Shown piece by piece: positions 43,310 to 54,231 of a stretch of 64,000 nucleotides of DNA; position 1 is the first letter of the stretch, and every line of letters begins with the position of its first letter. The stretch covers positions 20,682,001-20,746,000 of the forward strand of contig NC_053181.1 in assembly GCF_905163445.1 (NCBI RefSeq). The letters are read 5' to 3'. Origin of the DNA: Pararge aegeria (taxonomy: Eukaryota > Arthropoda > Insecta > Lepidoptera > Nymphalidae). A model generated the notes under the pieces. That model saw nothing but the letters and a program-made list of their open reading frames with translations, was not told where the DNA came from and did not search any database. The translations under genes and the position numbers were made by a program.

Positions 43310-43460
43310 TCAAATTCAAATTCAAATTCATTTATTTCAAGTAGGCCTACTTTATAAGCACTTTTGAAACGTCAAGTGTATGTTTGTGTGACTCTACCAC
43401 CGGTTCGGAAAGCAGATTCTACCGAGAAGAGCTGGCAAGTTTAGAAGAGACCATCTACAC
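43310..43460 (-). mobile_element. LINE-D 3' end
   Basis: CAAATTCATTTATTTCAAG, TAGGCCTACTTTATAAGC, GAAACGTCAAG and CCACCGGTTCGGAAAGC, the family 3' end in reverse, with a tandem TTCAAA tail. Confidence 0.78.
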
Positions 43461-43929
43461 TAACGAGCAAAAAATCCGGTTTTATCCCCAATATCTTCAT
43501 TTTTGTATAATACTATCATTATTTTATTACACAAGAATGATAAATGATATGCCTTAATAATTAAATAATGAATTTTATCAATAGGACTGCAAAATTAATT
43601 TGGTCTATTTAATTTGATTCGTAGATAGATTTTTGTAAAAAATTCGAATTAATAAATACTTTTTTTTGTTACTTCTGAGTTCTTTTTACTTATGTATATT
43701 TTCGATTAAGCTATTTGAAAGCATGGATGAGGAAATGCATTAAAAATAATACAATTTTAATACTATAACAAAGAGTGAAATATTTCAAGGATAGTAAGTA
43801 AGTTATAAATTAAAGAAATTAGCTTAGAAAGCTTTAATACACAATGTCATAAAAATTTACAGACGTTTTTATGAAAAATCAACAATAATCTTCGATAATG
43901 TAACAGCTATGTAGCTAAAGATTTAAATT
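43461..43929. other. No recognised feature
   Basis: AT-rich, no supported feature. Confidence 0.4.
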
Positions 43930-44065
43930 ATTATTATGAAACTCTTTATTTGTATACTACAACATTAACATATATAAAATATAACAAAAACAGAAACATA
44001 TCAAATGAAGTAGTAATACAAAAAGCCTTATCGCTTAATAGCGATCTCTGCCAGACAACCTTTAA
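43930..44065 (-). mobile_element. LINE 3' tail (GCGATAAG type)
   Basis: AAACTCTTTATTTGTATAC, CTTATCGCTTAATAGCGATC and CAGACAACCTTTAAA. Closest in form to 25911-26015. Confidence 0.72.
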
Positions 44066-44849
44066 ATTAGGAAAAAAAAAGAAGAGGAGAATAGACTGCT
44101 GGTGGTACAAATATTAAAATACATACATGCGAATAACTACATGCTAATACATAAACTAGTATACACAAATAGATAAAAAGTAAATAATATAATTAATAGA
44201 TAAATAGAAAAATAATAATAAATTAAAAAAAAATCATTTAATTTTTTAAATGAACGATTTTTTTAAGTGAGCATTATGTATATTTTTCTTAAATTTATAT
44301 ATATGAAACATACATAATGAACTTTCAACATCGGAGTATTATTTATTAAATAAACACTCTAAAAGCACTGGATTCAATTCCTGTACCGTTGTTTAAAAAT
44401 ATATTATTACGAACTTTTAGAGAACCATCTGAAAATAGGCCTATCTCAATAAAGAGAGTTCTCCTTGGAACTTTAATTGTACGTCTCCGTTCCAGACCAA
44501 TTTTAACGGGAAGCCGGCGTTTACACACACTTGACTAACGAAATCACACTTCTGGCAATAACTTCCCCTCGTAATTATGTCGTAATATTAAAATTAATGT
44601 CGCTATATAGAAATTTTCCTCACAATGGCGCTCCACTTGCGCACCTAATTAATTTTATTTAAGACGTCTTTACGTCCCGTAACTTTTATTACAAATAATA
44701 AGCCCTAATAAGCGTCCCAGCAACAGATTTAAGTCACAGATATTTCTTTTTATTTCCATCTTATCTGAGTTCCATAAAAACGTAAAAAAACAGGATACGC
44801 TTGCCTGTCATACTCAAGAACATGAATTATTTCTTGGCAATTAAAAAAA
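44066..44849. other. Unassigned; one small minus-strand frame
   Basis: A 60-codon minus-strand frame at 44346-44528 is rich in arginine and looks more protein-like than its neighbours, but no motif is recognisable and no second copy exists here. I leave it unassigned. Confidence 0.35.
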
Positions 44850-45010
44850 AATAATAATAGCGGGTAAACGAGCAAGTGTGTCACTTGATGTTAAGTGATC
44901 GCCGTCGCCTATAAACATCTGCAGCACCAGAGGAGCTTATACGCCCTTTGAATAACCCTGGATTGTATTTTGGAGAAAACACATCAGATGGGAGATTGTT
45001 CCACAATTAA
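44850..45010 (-). pseudogene. LINE C-terminal fragment (GAADVYG type)
   Basis: The minus strand encodes W-N-N-L-P-S-D-V-F, then F-K-G-R-I and S-S-G-A-A-D-V-Y-R. A partial deletion removes codons found in the plus-strand copy at 46890-47165. Confidence 0.68.
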
Positions 45011-45478
45011 ATCAAAAATTGTTTATCAACTAAAAAACACAACATTTTACTAATTTAATTAATACATTACTATACATATATAAAATGAATTATACGTTCA
45101 AATAAAACCATAACAAGAAATATAGAATCGACAAATATGTTACGCAGTTGCAATAGACGCGGCCTTATCCCTCAAAAATTATCTATACATCATACAATTG
45201 TTATTAAAAGAAGACAATTCAGTAATTCAGGGAAATCTAAATTGAATGTCAAAATAGTAATTTTAATTCTAAATTTTATAAATCAGGTTTCAAGGTATTC
45301 CTGGGCAAGGCGAGAGCAGGAGTAAATAATCATGGAATAGGTACATTAATTTCGAATTGAGCACGGAATTATTACGTGGAAAGTCGTGGTCAATTTCATA
45401 CATATTAGTTACAGTGTGTATGAAATTCACCGCAAATAAGTTAATCTAATAACACGAATGTTATTATATATAGCATTA
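45011..45478. other. No recognised feature
   Basis: A 62-codon frame (45137-45325) has no motif. No repeat match. Confidence 0.35.
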
Positions 45479-46664
45479 CTAGCGGACCCGCGCGACTTCG
45501 TCCGCGAATATGTCAACTTCAAAAAGAAGTCGTATGCTGTCGCGGACCGTTTTATAGAACTTTAAAGAAACAATTCCGATAAACTTACTACATATTTCCG
45601 TCGTTTGGCGTACCGTTTACCGTTCACGCATCGCACGTATCGGAATCTCTCAAAAAGGATATTTTTTGCAGTTTTTGAAAAATTATTCATTAATGATGGT
45701 AGCCATTGGTTGTATATTATTGTTTTATAGCCTTAATTAATACTACCAATGCAAAAGAAAACTGAAATCAAAACAGCATTTTCTAAGATTAGCGCGTTCA
45801 ACCAAACAAACTGAACAGCTTGACAATATTTCAACTATGCCCATCTAAAAAATTGGTTGCCTGTAAAGTTGGTATACGGGCGAAAGTTTTACGTGACAAC
45901 GACTTTGAGTGATAAAATAATTTTAATGTGAATATTCATTCGTATAGTAGGAAGAAGGATGAAATAAAAGTAACAATTTAAAACATTTATTTATACAAAG
46001 AATTATATTTAAAACATTAATTTATACAAAGAATCTCGCACTGAATTTCATATTAACAAAATTTTATTTTTACCTTTACACATACATACGTATTTATATA
46101 CAAATATACATACAATAACTTGCAATACATTTGCGTACAATGAAACAGCGTTTACTACAAAGGGACGCGTGCCTTTTACTTTTTATGTCTGTCTCTCTCG
46201 CTCTTAGGCGGGCTAACCATGCCCGAGTGGAAGGGACGCGTGCCTCTCACTCGCTCTCATTGTGAGCGCATAACGTGAGCGGAGCGTAACGCAGTTTCTT
46301 GAAGTGTCACCCGGCAAACCAATTTATAAGACGTTGTCACGTCAAAAACCACGTCAATCTAAAACTCCGTTGCGCGGAATTTGAAAGACAAATGCGTAAA
46401 AAAAGCGATGTTATCCTGTAGGAGCGGTTGGCTTTTCCGGGATAAACAGAAGCCTATGAGCTATTCCAGGATGGTACGCATGCATTCGATCGTTGTCCCA
46501 TGTGCCTTGCGACGTGCTGTTATATGTGAAGAGTTATGTCCTTTATCTGCGACAATAGTTATCAGATCATTTTTAAAATAAGACACCACATACTTGATGT
46601 TGAAACTTACTGTTTATCGGGATAAAAATTATCTTATCAGTTACAGATTTATTATAAGTAAAGA
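45479..46664 (-). mobile_element. Helitron H2, copy B, with an insertion
   Basis: On the minus strand the element starts TCTTTACTTATAATAAATC (at 46664, with A before it) and ends CGGACGAAGTCGCGCGGGTC with CTAG at 45482-45479, then T. A|TC...CTAG|T is the Helitron signature. It aligns with copy A (33322-34075), except for an extra segment at 45853-46344. Confidence 0.82.
45853..46344. mobile_element. Unclassified element T inserted in the Helitron
   Basis: Copy A reads continuously across this point, so about 490 bp were inserted here next to an A-run. The left end is TTGGTTGCCTGTAAAG with ACGTGACAACG soon after. The right end has GACGTTGTCACGTCA, which gives a partial inverted repeat. A GC-rich block (GCGCATAACGTGAGCGG) lies at 46260-46290. 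A second copy is at 47462-47876. No coding sequence recognised. Confidence 0.7.
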
Positions 46665-46889
46665 TATTATGAAGATAAGCAGCATGGTACGCTCAAATCC
46701 TTAGGGATTAGGAGAGAACAAATGAGAAATGTAGGAAAGAGCTAGAGAAGAAGAGGATCTGAAGAAATTCCTCTTGATTTTTAGATTTTTTCTATAGATG
46801 GGAAATAAGGTATGAAGTATGATACTCGTGTAATTTAAAACACCTTTCCGTATGGGTGCTGAGAGGGGTTTTCAAATTCAATTTATGTA

Positions 46890-47165
46890 GGATTAGAAAG
46901 AGCAAGCGATCACTTTAATACCATCTAAATAACTGTGTACCGCTCTTGCTCTCTTCCATACTCAGCACTTGCAAATTATGGAACAATCTCCCATCTGATG
47001 TGTTTCCTCAAAATTACAATCTAGGGTTATTCAAGGGGCGGATAAACAAATTCCTTAAAAGCCGGCAACGCATCGGTGGCTCCTCTGGTGCTGCAGATGT
47101 TTATGGGCGGCAGTGATCTTATCATCAGGTGACCCGCTTGCTCGTTTGCCCGCTATTAATATATA
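46890..47165 (+). pseudogene. LINE C-terminal fragment (GAADVYG type)
   Basis: Translation: L-W-N-N-L-P-S-D-V-F-P-Q-N-Y-N-L, then F-K-G-R-I-N-K-F-L-K, then R-I-G-G-S-S-G-A-A-D-V-Y-G. A typical LINE ORF end. Paired with 44850-45010 as a family. Confidence 0.72.
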
Positions 47166-47461
47166 AAAAGTAATCGTAATACTGACATTTTTAACAAAAG
47201 TATAAATATTTTTCAAAATCTAATTATTAAGCACTATTCCACATCATCTTTAGGGAAATGATATATATATCATTTTTTAAGTGTTTCTTTTTTGTTTCAA
47301 CTTTAATTTCATCTTTACTTTCTGTTTAATTTAATTCCAAGTTGTGTACACAGACTTTGGGTTGTAGTTTACAACAAAACTTGTTATTACTTATATTTAG
47401 ATCTACTTTTAGTTATTACCTGTTTTGTGTACCTAATAACAATAAACAATAAACAATAAAA
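47166..47461. other. AT-rich, ends in an AATAAACAATAAAC array
   Basis: Short tandem AATAAAC units at 47438-47460 may be the LINE tail of the preceding fragment. Nothing else seen. Confidence 0.4.
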
Positions 47462-47876
47462 AATTTGTCGTCTGTAAAGTCGGCTTACTCACGATAGTTG
47501 AACGTGACAACGTCGTAAGAAAATACTGATGGAATGGTTGCATTGTTCAAAAGAAAATTTTAATTTAATTTTTTTTTAGATATTATCGTTGCTATAAACA
47601 ATTGATTATCACTTTTCACTGCAATTCATCTTTGCCGAAAACATGTAAATGTATTATTGTATAGAAGCTGTCCACGCGGACGCATCGCTCACTCGAGTAG
47701 GAGAGAGACAGATGTCGAACGCGGAGGCCGACTGTGCCTCTTTGTCGCTCGTTCCGCGCTCTCGCTTGCACTTCAAGCCTTGAATGGAACGCCTCAGAGC
47801 GAGGTAACGCCGCATACGTCATGTTTTTTCGTGCGTGCAGCCGGCTCCATCGAATTATAAGACGTTGTCACGTCAA
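47462..47876 (+). mobile_element. Unclassified element T, copy 2
   Basis: Same ends as 45853-46344: GTCTGTAAAGTCGGCTTAC, AACGTGACAACGTC, and at the right TTATAAGACGTTGTCACGTC. The GC-rich middle (47690-47800) produces three overlapping frames that are not conserved with copy 1 and are not treated as genes. Confidence 0.65.
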
Positions 47877-48599
47877 TAAAAAAAACTCAGGCGTAGGTGT
47901 TAAGCCACATGTGCATATAGCTACACCAGCAACCACGCTTCAGACTGGAAGGAGGCATTGCAACAATGCTGCTTAGCGGCAGAAATAAGTACGGCGGAAG
48001 TATTTCCCCGGATTTCTGCTACTTAAAATCCTTTGAGATAAAGACATTCTAGATATAGACCCAGGGACGAAATATTTCGCGAAGGATGGAGGGACTGCCC
48101 TCCCTCTCGGTCCGAGTATCTCCGGAACGTGGCGTTGTTCCGAACATGATATTAAAATGTTTGGCATCTTGCCGTTTTCCTTTACACACGAGTATTTGAA
48201 AGTAGATATTAAGAAATAACTTTTTCACTTTCCGACAAGCTCGCCATTGTTTTCGGCGTGTTCTGGAAAAACATGTCAATTAAAAGAAACTTTTTTGGCT
48301 GCATCATATGGCTTAAGGTCGCACGTTTTGTCAAAAGAGTGAAAACGACGGGTCCGTCAGTGTGTCCACCTGTCACGAGTGCATATTTTTGTAACCGCCT
48401 TATGATTTGAATTTATTTTTGGCAGGAAATAAATAAAAATATTGTTTTGTGTGAAATCCTACCTCCAACCAGAGAGGTGTAACATTGTTCATCATTGTCC
48501 ACCTATAAAAAAGGGGAAAAAAGAAAATAAATGTTCGTAGTATATCAATCAATTTAAAACTCAAAAAAACTGTTTTGTTTTATTCATCTCATTCTTGCT
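47877..48599. other. Unassigned; family E fragment at 47938-47995
   Basis: GACTGGAAGGAGGCATTGC and TGCTGCTTAGCGGCAG match repeat family E in reverse. A GC-richer patch at 48085-48140 is antisense to short frames without motifs. Confidence 0.4.
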
Positions 48600-48850
48600 C
48601 CCAGAGACAAAAATTATATCCCATGATTATATGCTCTGAAAATGGATATAATTAATGTGTCCACGGGCTACAACACGGGAACATGGAATAGGAGAAATTT
48701 ACCCCCGTTTATAATTACACATATTATATCATTTGGATATTTGTGTGCCAGTTCTCGGAGAGTTGATAAAGCTGTGTGGAAGATAAATTTTTATCCTTTC
48801 CCCGGGGAGATAATTGTCTCCTGCCCATGCTAACCGCGCAGAGACGGTCG
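48600..48850 (+). mobile_element. SINE copy related to 35471-36110
   Basis: TGTCCACGGGCTACAACACG, GGAGAAATTTACCCCCG, GAGAGTTGATAAAGC and CCCGGGGAGATAATTGTCTCC follow the same order as the two halves at 35471. The tRNA-like head is missing. Confidence 0.6.
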
Positions 48851-48989
48851 ATAATAACTGCGACTCTCTCTTACACTATAGCAGTACTACCGAATTTGTT
48901 TGGTTTCTTGATACACATTACATTATGTTCGCCTAATTTTGTTTTGTTTTTAATTCACTGTTAAATGAAATAAACTTATTAATATGTAG

Positions 48990-49165
48990 GACAACGGTCT
49001 TTTCTCAGAACTAAAGGACTTACGCCGTGTCCACAACGCTGGTCAATTGCAGATTTTTACTTCACACACCTTTAAAACAACATTATGTAGGCATGCAGGT
49101 CTCCTCACGATTTCTTTAACGTTAAAGCAAGTGATTCCACGTGCCGGGGTCGAATTCTATCCCCC
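48990..49165 (-). mobile_element. SINE-B copy
   Basis: GTGTCCACAACGCTGGTC, CATGCAGGTCTCCTCACG, AAAGCAAGTGATTCCACG and the reversed B box GGGGTCGAATTC. Confidence 0.68.
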
Positions 49166-49381
49166 CAAAAGGTATAGTTCAAGTTTTTACGTTCCTAAAA
49201 CTATACCTAAATATTTGTTTACTGTTATCATAAAGATAATTACAATTATGTACCTATTCTTTTGTGTTGCACTTGCCTCCTGTTATACAGGTTAAAGTCT
49301 AGTATAGGGGTAGAAGTTTTTCACTTCCTATATATCGATAAAAAAATTATCTAACCACAGATTGCTGTAACAATTGCTTAA

Positions 49382-49520
49382 TTCAAATTTCAAAATTCAT
49401 TTATTTTAAGTAGGCCTAATATAAGCACTTTTGAAACGTCAAGTCTGTGTCTGTGTAGTGACTCTACCACCGGTTCGGAAGGCAGATTCTACCGAGAAGA
49501 AACTCAGCAGTTGCTCTTTT
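49382..49520 (-). mobile_element. LINE-D 3' end
   Basis: TTCATTTATTTTAAGTAGGCC, GAAACGTCAAGTCTGTG, CCGGTTCGGAAGGCAG and ACTCAGCAGTTGCTC. Confidence 0.78.
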
Positions 49521-49639
49521 CCAATAGATTATTTAACTTAGATCATTAAACTGATAACTAATGTGTCTTTTTGTATACCATTATTGTACATATTTGTACT
49601 TGTTTCTTTGTGCTCAATAAAGAATATTACACTATTGTT

Positions 49640-49800
49640 AGGAGCACTGTAGTCACATAGGAGTAAATGGGAAGTCTCGGGTTCTGTCTCCGGCGATAGC
49701 AATTTAGGTATTCATAATTTTTGAATTTTCTCTGGTCTAATCTGGTGGGAGACTTCGGCTGTGGATACCAGCCAAGCGAATACCGTTACCGATATTGCAC
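49640..49800 (+). mobile_element. SINE-C with a residual tRNA-like head
   Basis: TCGGGTTCTGTCTCCGGC is a mutated B box. It is followed by AATTTTTGAATTTTCTCTGG, CTGGTGGGAGACTTCGGC and ACCGTTACCGAT. This copy links the SINE-C body to a tRNA-type promoter. Confidence 0.68.
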
Positions 49801-50436
49801 AGACATCGATTAGGGGTAAAAGTTTAATTTTACTGCCGTATCCCTTCTTGTACGGCATCAACACTTACCACGAGGTAAGACAGCAATCAATAGTTTACTG
49901 CAAGATGACTCAAAAGACGCCTCCCCGCATAGTTTTCACATCTTTTTTGCGTAACGTGTACTGTGGCACATGAATAGGCTGTTGGTGAAAATGATGATTG
50001 TTTATGTATTGAGATACCAAGTTGCCATGCCGTAAGAACATTTATAACCCAAACGGCGCCGATTGTTCACGGGATGTGTTCATTTCATATCCAGTTTATA
50101 GCCACTAAACTATGAACGCTATGTACACAATAAATTATTGTTCTGTTTACAAACCGTGTGAGGCAGTTTCCACTGCGATGTTTGTGCAAGAAACTATTGT
50201 GCTTGGAATTATTATTGGCGTGTAGGGCCTATGATTCGAAACGTTTACCTGTACCCGTAAAGTTTTCTCAGCTTAGTATTTTATAAGAAAAAAATTGTAA
50301 TCAAATAAAAAGTTTCCTTATTATTATATTCCTGTGTTCAGTAGCCTGAAGCGTAAATCTTAAACCTACTACCGTATATTACTATAGTATATATTATTAC
50401 AGGCAACACCGAAAGACAAAATGCTATAACTCTATC
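49801..50436. other. No recognised feature
   Basis: CTTACCACGAGGTAAG and AGTTTACTGCAAGATGAC near 49867-49910 weakly echo the arm of 32706-32861. Otherwise nothing. Confidence 0.35.
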
Positions 50437-50614
50437 CAGTAGCGTGCATAGAGTATGCATAATGCACAGGGTATGCAGATGATATAAAATGAAGAATATC
50501 TCCAGTACAAGTTATAAAAAACTTAAGGACAGGCATTGTAAGAGTTATAAAAAGCCTACCCTTAAGTATTTATAGCTCGTACTGGAGATTTTCTTCCCCC
50601 TATGCACGCTACTG
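50437..50614. mobile_element. hAT-type MITE, copy 4
   Basis: Termini CAGTAGCGTGCATAG and GCACGCTACTG; both ends share the G-to-A change relative to other copies. Flanks ACTCTATC (50429-50436) and GCTCTATC (50615-50622) form a 7/8 target duplication. Internal inverted arms include AACTTAAGGACAGGC and GCCTACCCTTAAG. Confidence 0.88.
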
Positions 50615-51356
50615 GCTCTATCACTAAAAACTTTACTACAACTAAAACTCTCTACTAAGAGAGGAAACTGTCGAACGAATTGCTTTGTTTATCAAAAGAA
50701 CGGCTTTCAACAGCTAAACGTTTTTGCAAAGAAATCGCGATCATTTTGTCCGACCGTTGCCTCCGTTTTAATTGTTTTGGAGAACTTTTCGAGAGCTGAA
50801 ATAAATCCATTAGCCTATGTTTCCTTTTCAATTAGATTTCTTCCGTCTTCCGTGCCAGCCATTTTTCTTTGCAAATAGAACAATTTAATAAAAAAATGCT
50901 AAGAGGAAAGATTCTTTTAAACGTTTTAAGATATTTTACAGCTGTTGATTCTATTGAAAATTCTGTTTTTTTTTATTAATATTATTACATTGAATTTTTT
51001 TTTATTCCTCTACAAGTTATCCCTTGACTTCACCTGCTGTAAAATTTCTAGCTGATACTAATAATTCATCTAAGATTTGTATGTATTCATAATATTAAAA
51101 GTAGGGGGTACTAAAATTACGCTAAAATACAAGATTGTAAATTTTTACAATCGCCTAGTGGCCACTAACCATTAAAAAGATTATTACTTACAAATTTTAA
51201 CCACCCCTTGAATTAAATCGGGTCTGCTTAATATTTGGATTTTGGGATTACCGGCTAACCGAATTAAGGTTAGCACCCAGAAGTAGGGTGACCAGATCTC
51301 TATCTTTAAATATTTGGTAAATGGATTTCCTAAACTGTTGTCGTCGTCGCGTCGTT
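50615..51356. other. No recognised feature
   Basis: No supported feature. Confidence 0.4.
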
Positions 51357-51495
51357 TCTAAATTAATTTATTTCAAGTAGGCCTAATACAAGCACTTTTG
51401 AAACGTCAAGTCTGTCAGTGTGTAGTGACTCTACCACCGGTTCGGAAGGCAGATTCTACCGAGAAGAAGCCGGCAAGAAAATCAGCAAGGACTTG
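51357..51495 (-). mobile_element. LINE-D 3' end
   Basis: TTTATTTCAAGTAGGCCTAA, TTTTGAAACGTCAAGTC, CCACCGGTTCGGAAGGC and GAAGCCGGCAAGAAAATCAG. Confidence 0.78.
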
Positions 51496-51954
51496 CTGCA
51501 AGTTTGCTTAAGGACTTACGCTGCTGGATAACGTAATTGTCAATGTTGGGATTTCAACACTCAACTGTCATGTTACAGTTGTCTCCAGGTCAGGGCTTTG
51601 CTGCGTTTTTTATGGCTTGATTCCGTCGGTCTAAAAATCTGTTGTCTTGCGAAAGTTTGTATCAGCTCGAGCTGATCAATATTGAGATCCAGTGTTGGTT
51701 ATCACCTAGATCAAGTAGTTTTTACGCCAAAGTAAACTGTATATTTATAATAATTAAGCTCATTTTTGCAAATAATAAATTAATATTAAGTACACATTTC
51801 AACGGAACCGCGGATCTTTGTTATTTCGCGTATAAAATATAAAAAAATACATATAAATAGTTAATAGCAGTAGAATAATCCTTATTGTTTTTCTCTTTGA
51901 ATGCATTATTTTAATTTTGAATACACGTTCACGATCATGTACACGTATGTCTAT
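51496..51954. other. No recognised feature
   Basis: A 66-codon frame (51642-51842) has no motif. Confidence 0.35.
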
Positions 51955-52030
51955 AAATTGTATATATATATATATACATACAATTACTATAAATTGTATA
52001 TATATAAATATATACATACAATTTATATAT
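51955..52030. repeat. AT-rich palindromic tandem
   Basis: AAATTGTATATATA, ACATACAATT and their complements alternate and can form nested hairpins. Confidence 0.75.
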
Positions 52031-52737
52031 TTATGTATTTTACATGTTTATATTTATGTGTATTTTTTTCGTTGTGCAATAAAGTGAATAAATAAATTAA
52101 TAGCCTATAACAGTCCTCCTCTGGACTAAGACCTATGTATGGGTTGCCAGGCACACAGATTAGTGATTGCAGTAGACGGTGGTAGTAACACAGAGGACGC
52201 TGCTGCCCGTTTTTCCGTTATATTCCCTTAATCACCTCGGACGATTCCCAGGGGACGAGAAGGGGTGCTGAAAACTGTATACTGATCTTACGTCACGGCA
52301 AACAGTATGAATAGATCCTATTCTATCCTATTAAGTCCGATCTTAGGGATCAGTGCCTTCTTAACGGACGCACTTTGACAAAGAAAGCGATACAATAATC
52401 TGCAGTGCATCAAAAATGTTTGCGGAGAATCATGTTGATGACTTCTACGCAATCATTAGAAAAAGATCTGCATCAATGATGAGCAAAATGCGCGGAAGCT
52501 CCAACAATATTTTAAAAATATTAAACAATAAATGGGAAAACCCTTTTATTCTAATTATTTATTATTCATAGGTTTGGGAAAATTTAATTTATAATATAGT
52601 AAATAAGATAATTGTTATTGTTGTAGCTATGGATTTTTATCTGAATTTTATTATTATTGTTAATTATTGTTATTATTGTTGTGTTTGTTTTATAGGTGTT
52701 CTAGTTATTGTTTTTCAGAAAAAGGTTAGATCGGTAT
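52031..52737. other. Unassigned; repeat-like block at about 52095-52345
   Basis: CAGTCCTCCTCTGGACTAAG, GGGTTGCCAGGCAC and GATTCCCAGGGGACGAGAAG have the look of lepidopteran repeat sequence, but no partner copy exists here. Confidence 0.35.
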
Positions 52738-52838
52738 AGTATGCTGAAAAAAACGTGTATGGATATGTGTGAGTGCGTTTATAAGTTTGTGTCTGCTGGT
52801 ATGTTTCGGTGCATAGTTTCTATTTCTATGTTTTATAT
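52738..52838 (+). repeat. ~100-bp direct duplication, copy 1
   Basis: Starts AGTATGCTGAAAAAAACG and matches 54509-54607 with about four differences. Confidence 0.88.
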
Positions 52839-52861
52839 CTGTGAAAACTTAGTTTATAACT

Positions 52862-53020
52862 TACTGATATTATAAATGTTCAAGTATTTTTGTTCCTTCC
52901 TTTACGTTCTAACTAAGCAACCAATAACCGTGATTTTTGGCATAGATTTAGTTATTTTGCAGAGTACTTTTCAAACGGTTCCCACGGGTTTTGTAAAAAA
53001 GCCGTTGTAAAAGCGGACTA
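52862..53020 (+). mobile_element. Helitron-like fragment
   Basis: GATATTATAAATGTTCAAG, TCTAACTAAGCAACCAATAA, TGATTTTTGGCATAGA and GGTTCCCACGGGTTTTG follow the Helitron body order of 21205-21411. No CTAG end. Confidence 0.5.
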
Positions 53021-53021
53021 A

Positions 53022-53185
53022 TTCAAATTCAAAATTCATTCATTTCAAGTAGGCCTAATTTATAAGCACTTTTGAAACGTCTAGTCAGTCTGTTTGTAGT
53101 GACTCTACAACCGGTTCGGAAGACATTCCACTGAGAAGAGCCGGCAAGAAACTCAGCAGATTGCTCTTTTCTAACATAATTTTAT
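53022..53185 (-). mobile_element. LINE-D 3' end
   Basis: CAAATTCAAAATTCATTC, AAGTAGGCCTAATTTATAAG, CAACCGGTTCGGAAGAC and GCCGGCAAGAAACTCAGC. Confidence 0.78.
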
Positions 53186-53362
53186 AGTTGAACAATCTTT
53201 AGAATCCTTTTCTGTTTTGTGAGAGAGCGGAGTGGCCTGCTTCCAAGCAGCCTTGTCGTCAAGGAATTCTAAGGACTAAATGGAAAAGCTAGTATTGATA
53301 TAAGTTATATAAATAAATACTTAGATATTTCTTCTGGTTTTAGTGGATTATTTTTGATACTT

Positions 53363-53612
53363 TGACGTCCGACTGGCGCAGTGGGCAGCAACCCTGCTTT
53401 CTGAGTCCAAGGCCGTGGGTTCGATTCCCACAACTGGAACATGTTTGTGTGATGAACATGGATGTTTGGCAGTGTCTGGGTGTTTAACTGTATATAATAA
53501 GTATTTATGTATATTATATTCACCAGTGATCTTAGTTCCTATAACACAAGCTACGCTTACTTTGCGGCTAGATGGCGATGTGTGTATTGTAGTGGTATAT
53601 TTATTTATTTAT
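53363..53612 (+). mobile_element. SINE-A, full length
   Basis: Head GACGTCCGACTGGCGCAGTG and B box GGTTCGATTCCC. The tail ATTTATTTATTTAT ends at about 53612, exactly where the unrecognised ORF fragment stops being homologous to repeat sequence. Confidence 0.9.
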
Positions 53613-53814
53613 CGAACACATATCCCCGTATTGCCATAGCGGCATGGCCACCCTGGTACCAGCCATTACGCGCACCGAGATAACAGGCCACAGGCGTCAC
53701 ACCGGCCCGTGCGCCCCACAAAGGCGGACCTGCTTTAATTACACCCGACCGACCGGCCGACTTCGCACAAATAATGCCCTGTCCAATAACTGATTGAATT
53801 TCATTCATATTCAT
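53613..53814 (-). pseudogene. Unrecognised protein fragment, glycine/alanine-rich
   Basis: A minus-strand frame opens with ATG at 53814 (M-N-M-N-E-I-Q-S-V-I-G) and runs about 67 codons through G-R-S-G-V-I-K-A-G-P-P-L-W-G and A-C-Y-L-G-A-R-N-G-W-Y-Q-G-G-H-A-A-M. It then enters the SINE-A at 53612. The DNA is much more GC-rich than its surroundings, and the composition is protein-like. I do not recognise the family; host exon, bacterial transfer, viral remnant and TE-encoded protein all remain open. The SINE appears to have cut off its C-terminus. Confidence 0.4.
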
Positions 53815-54231
53815 GAGCTCTTCACGAAAAAGGAATACTGATCACGTTTCTGAACGCGTTTTTGTACAATACAAATTATCAAGGATTTACGAAAACGGTA
53901 GGGGACCCAGGGTGGTGGAATGACGACCCCTCACTGGAAACGACAGCGTTATTTGTCCCCACACACATGACGCATGACATCAAGCGCATCGCCGGAAGCT
54001 GCCGGATGCAAGCAAAAAAATCGTGGAATTTGGAACTCCCTACAAAAGACGAGTCAAGCAGTGGACGTCCTTCAATTGATATGCTAATACCTATCTGCTC
54101 AGCAAACGTTTAATCAAAATTTAAAAAATGTAACCAATAATTTTCCTTTCGCTAAATTGATTTCCCAAAAATCAGTATCGCAAAAAATGTGATCATCTCA
54201 TCAATATTAATGTATTCAATCAGTTATTGGA
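53782..54231. repeat. Inverted-repeat-bounded segment
   Basis: TCCAATAACTGATTGAAT at 53782-53799 is exactly inverted at 54214-54231. Weaker inverted similarity continues inward for roughly 60 bp (ATTCATATTCATGAG versus ATTAATATTGATGAG, and AATACTGAT versus GATACTGAT). Between the arms lies an RTE fragment. It could be a MITE or two inverted copies of one older sequence. No clear target duplication. Confidence 0.55.
53915..54090 (+). pseudogene. RTE-type LINE C-terminal remnant
   Basis: One frame gives W-N-D-D, then H-D-I-K-R-I-A-G-S-C-R-M and, after frame slips, sequence equivalent to W-x-x-L ... S-S-S-G-R-P-S-I-D. It matches the RTE end at 39466-39640, where D-I-K-R-V-A-G-S occurs in reverse. 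Frame slips show it is dead. Confidence 0.6.

Noticed and set aside
44346..44528. Arginine-rich 60-codon minus-strand frame
   Set aside because: It looks somewhat protein-like but has no motif, partner exon or second copy. Not enough to call a gene.
47657..47976. Three overlapping frames in a GC-rich block
   Set aside because: They lie in element T, and the matching block of the other copy (46150-46330) does not keep the frames.
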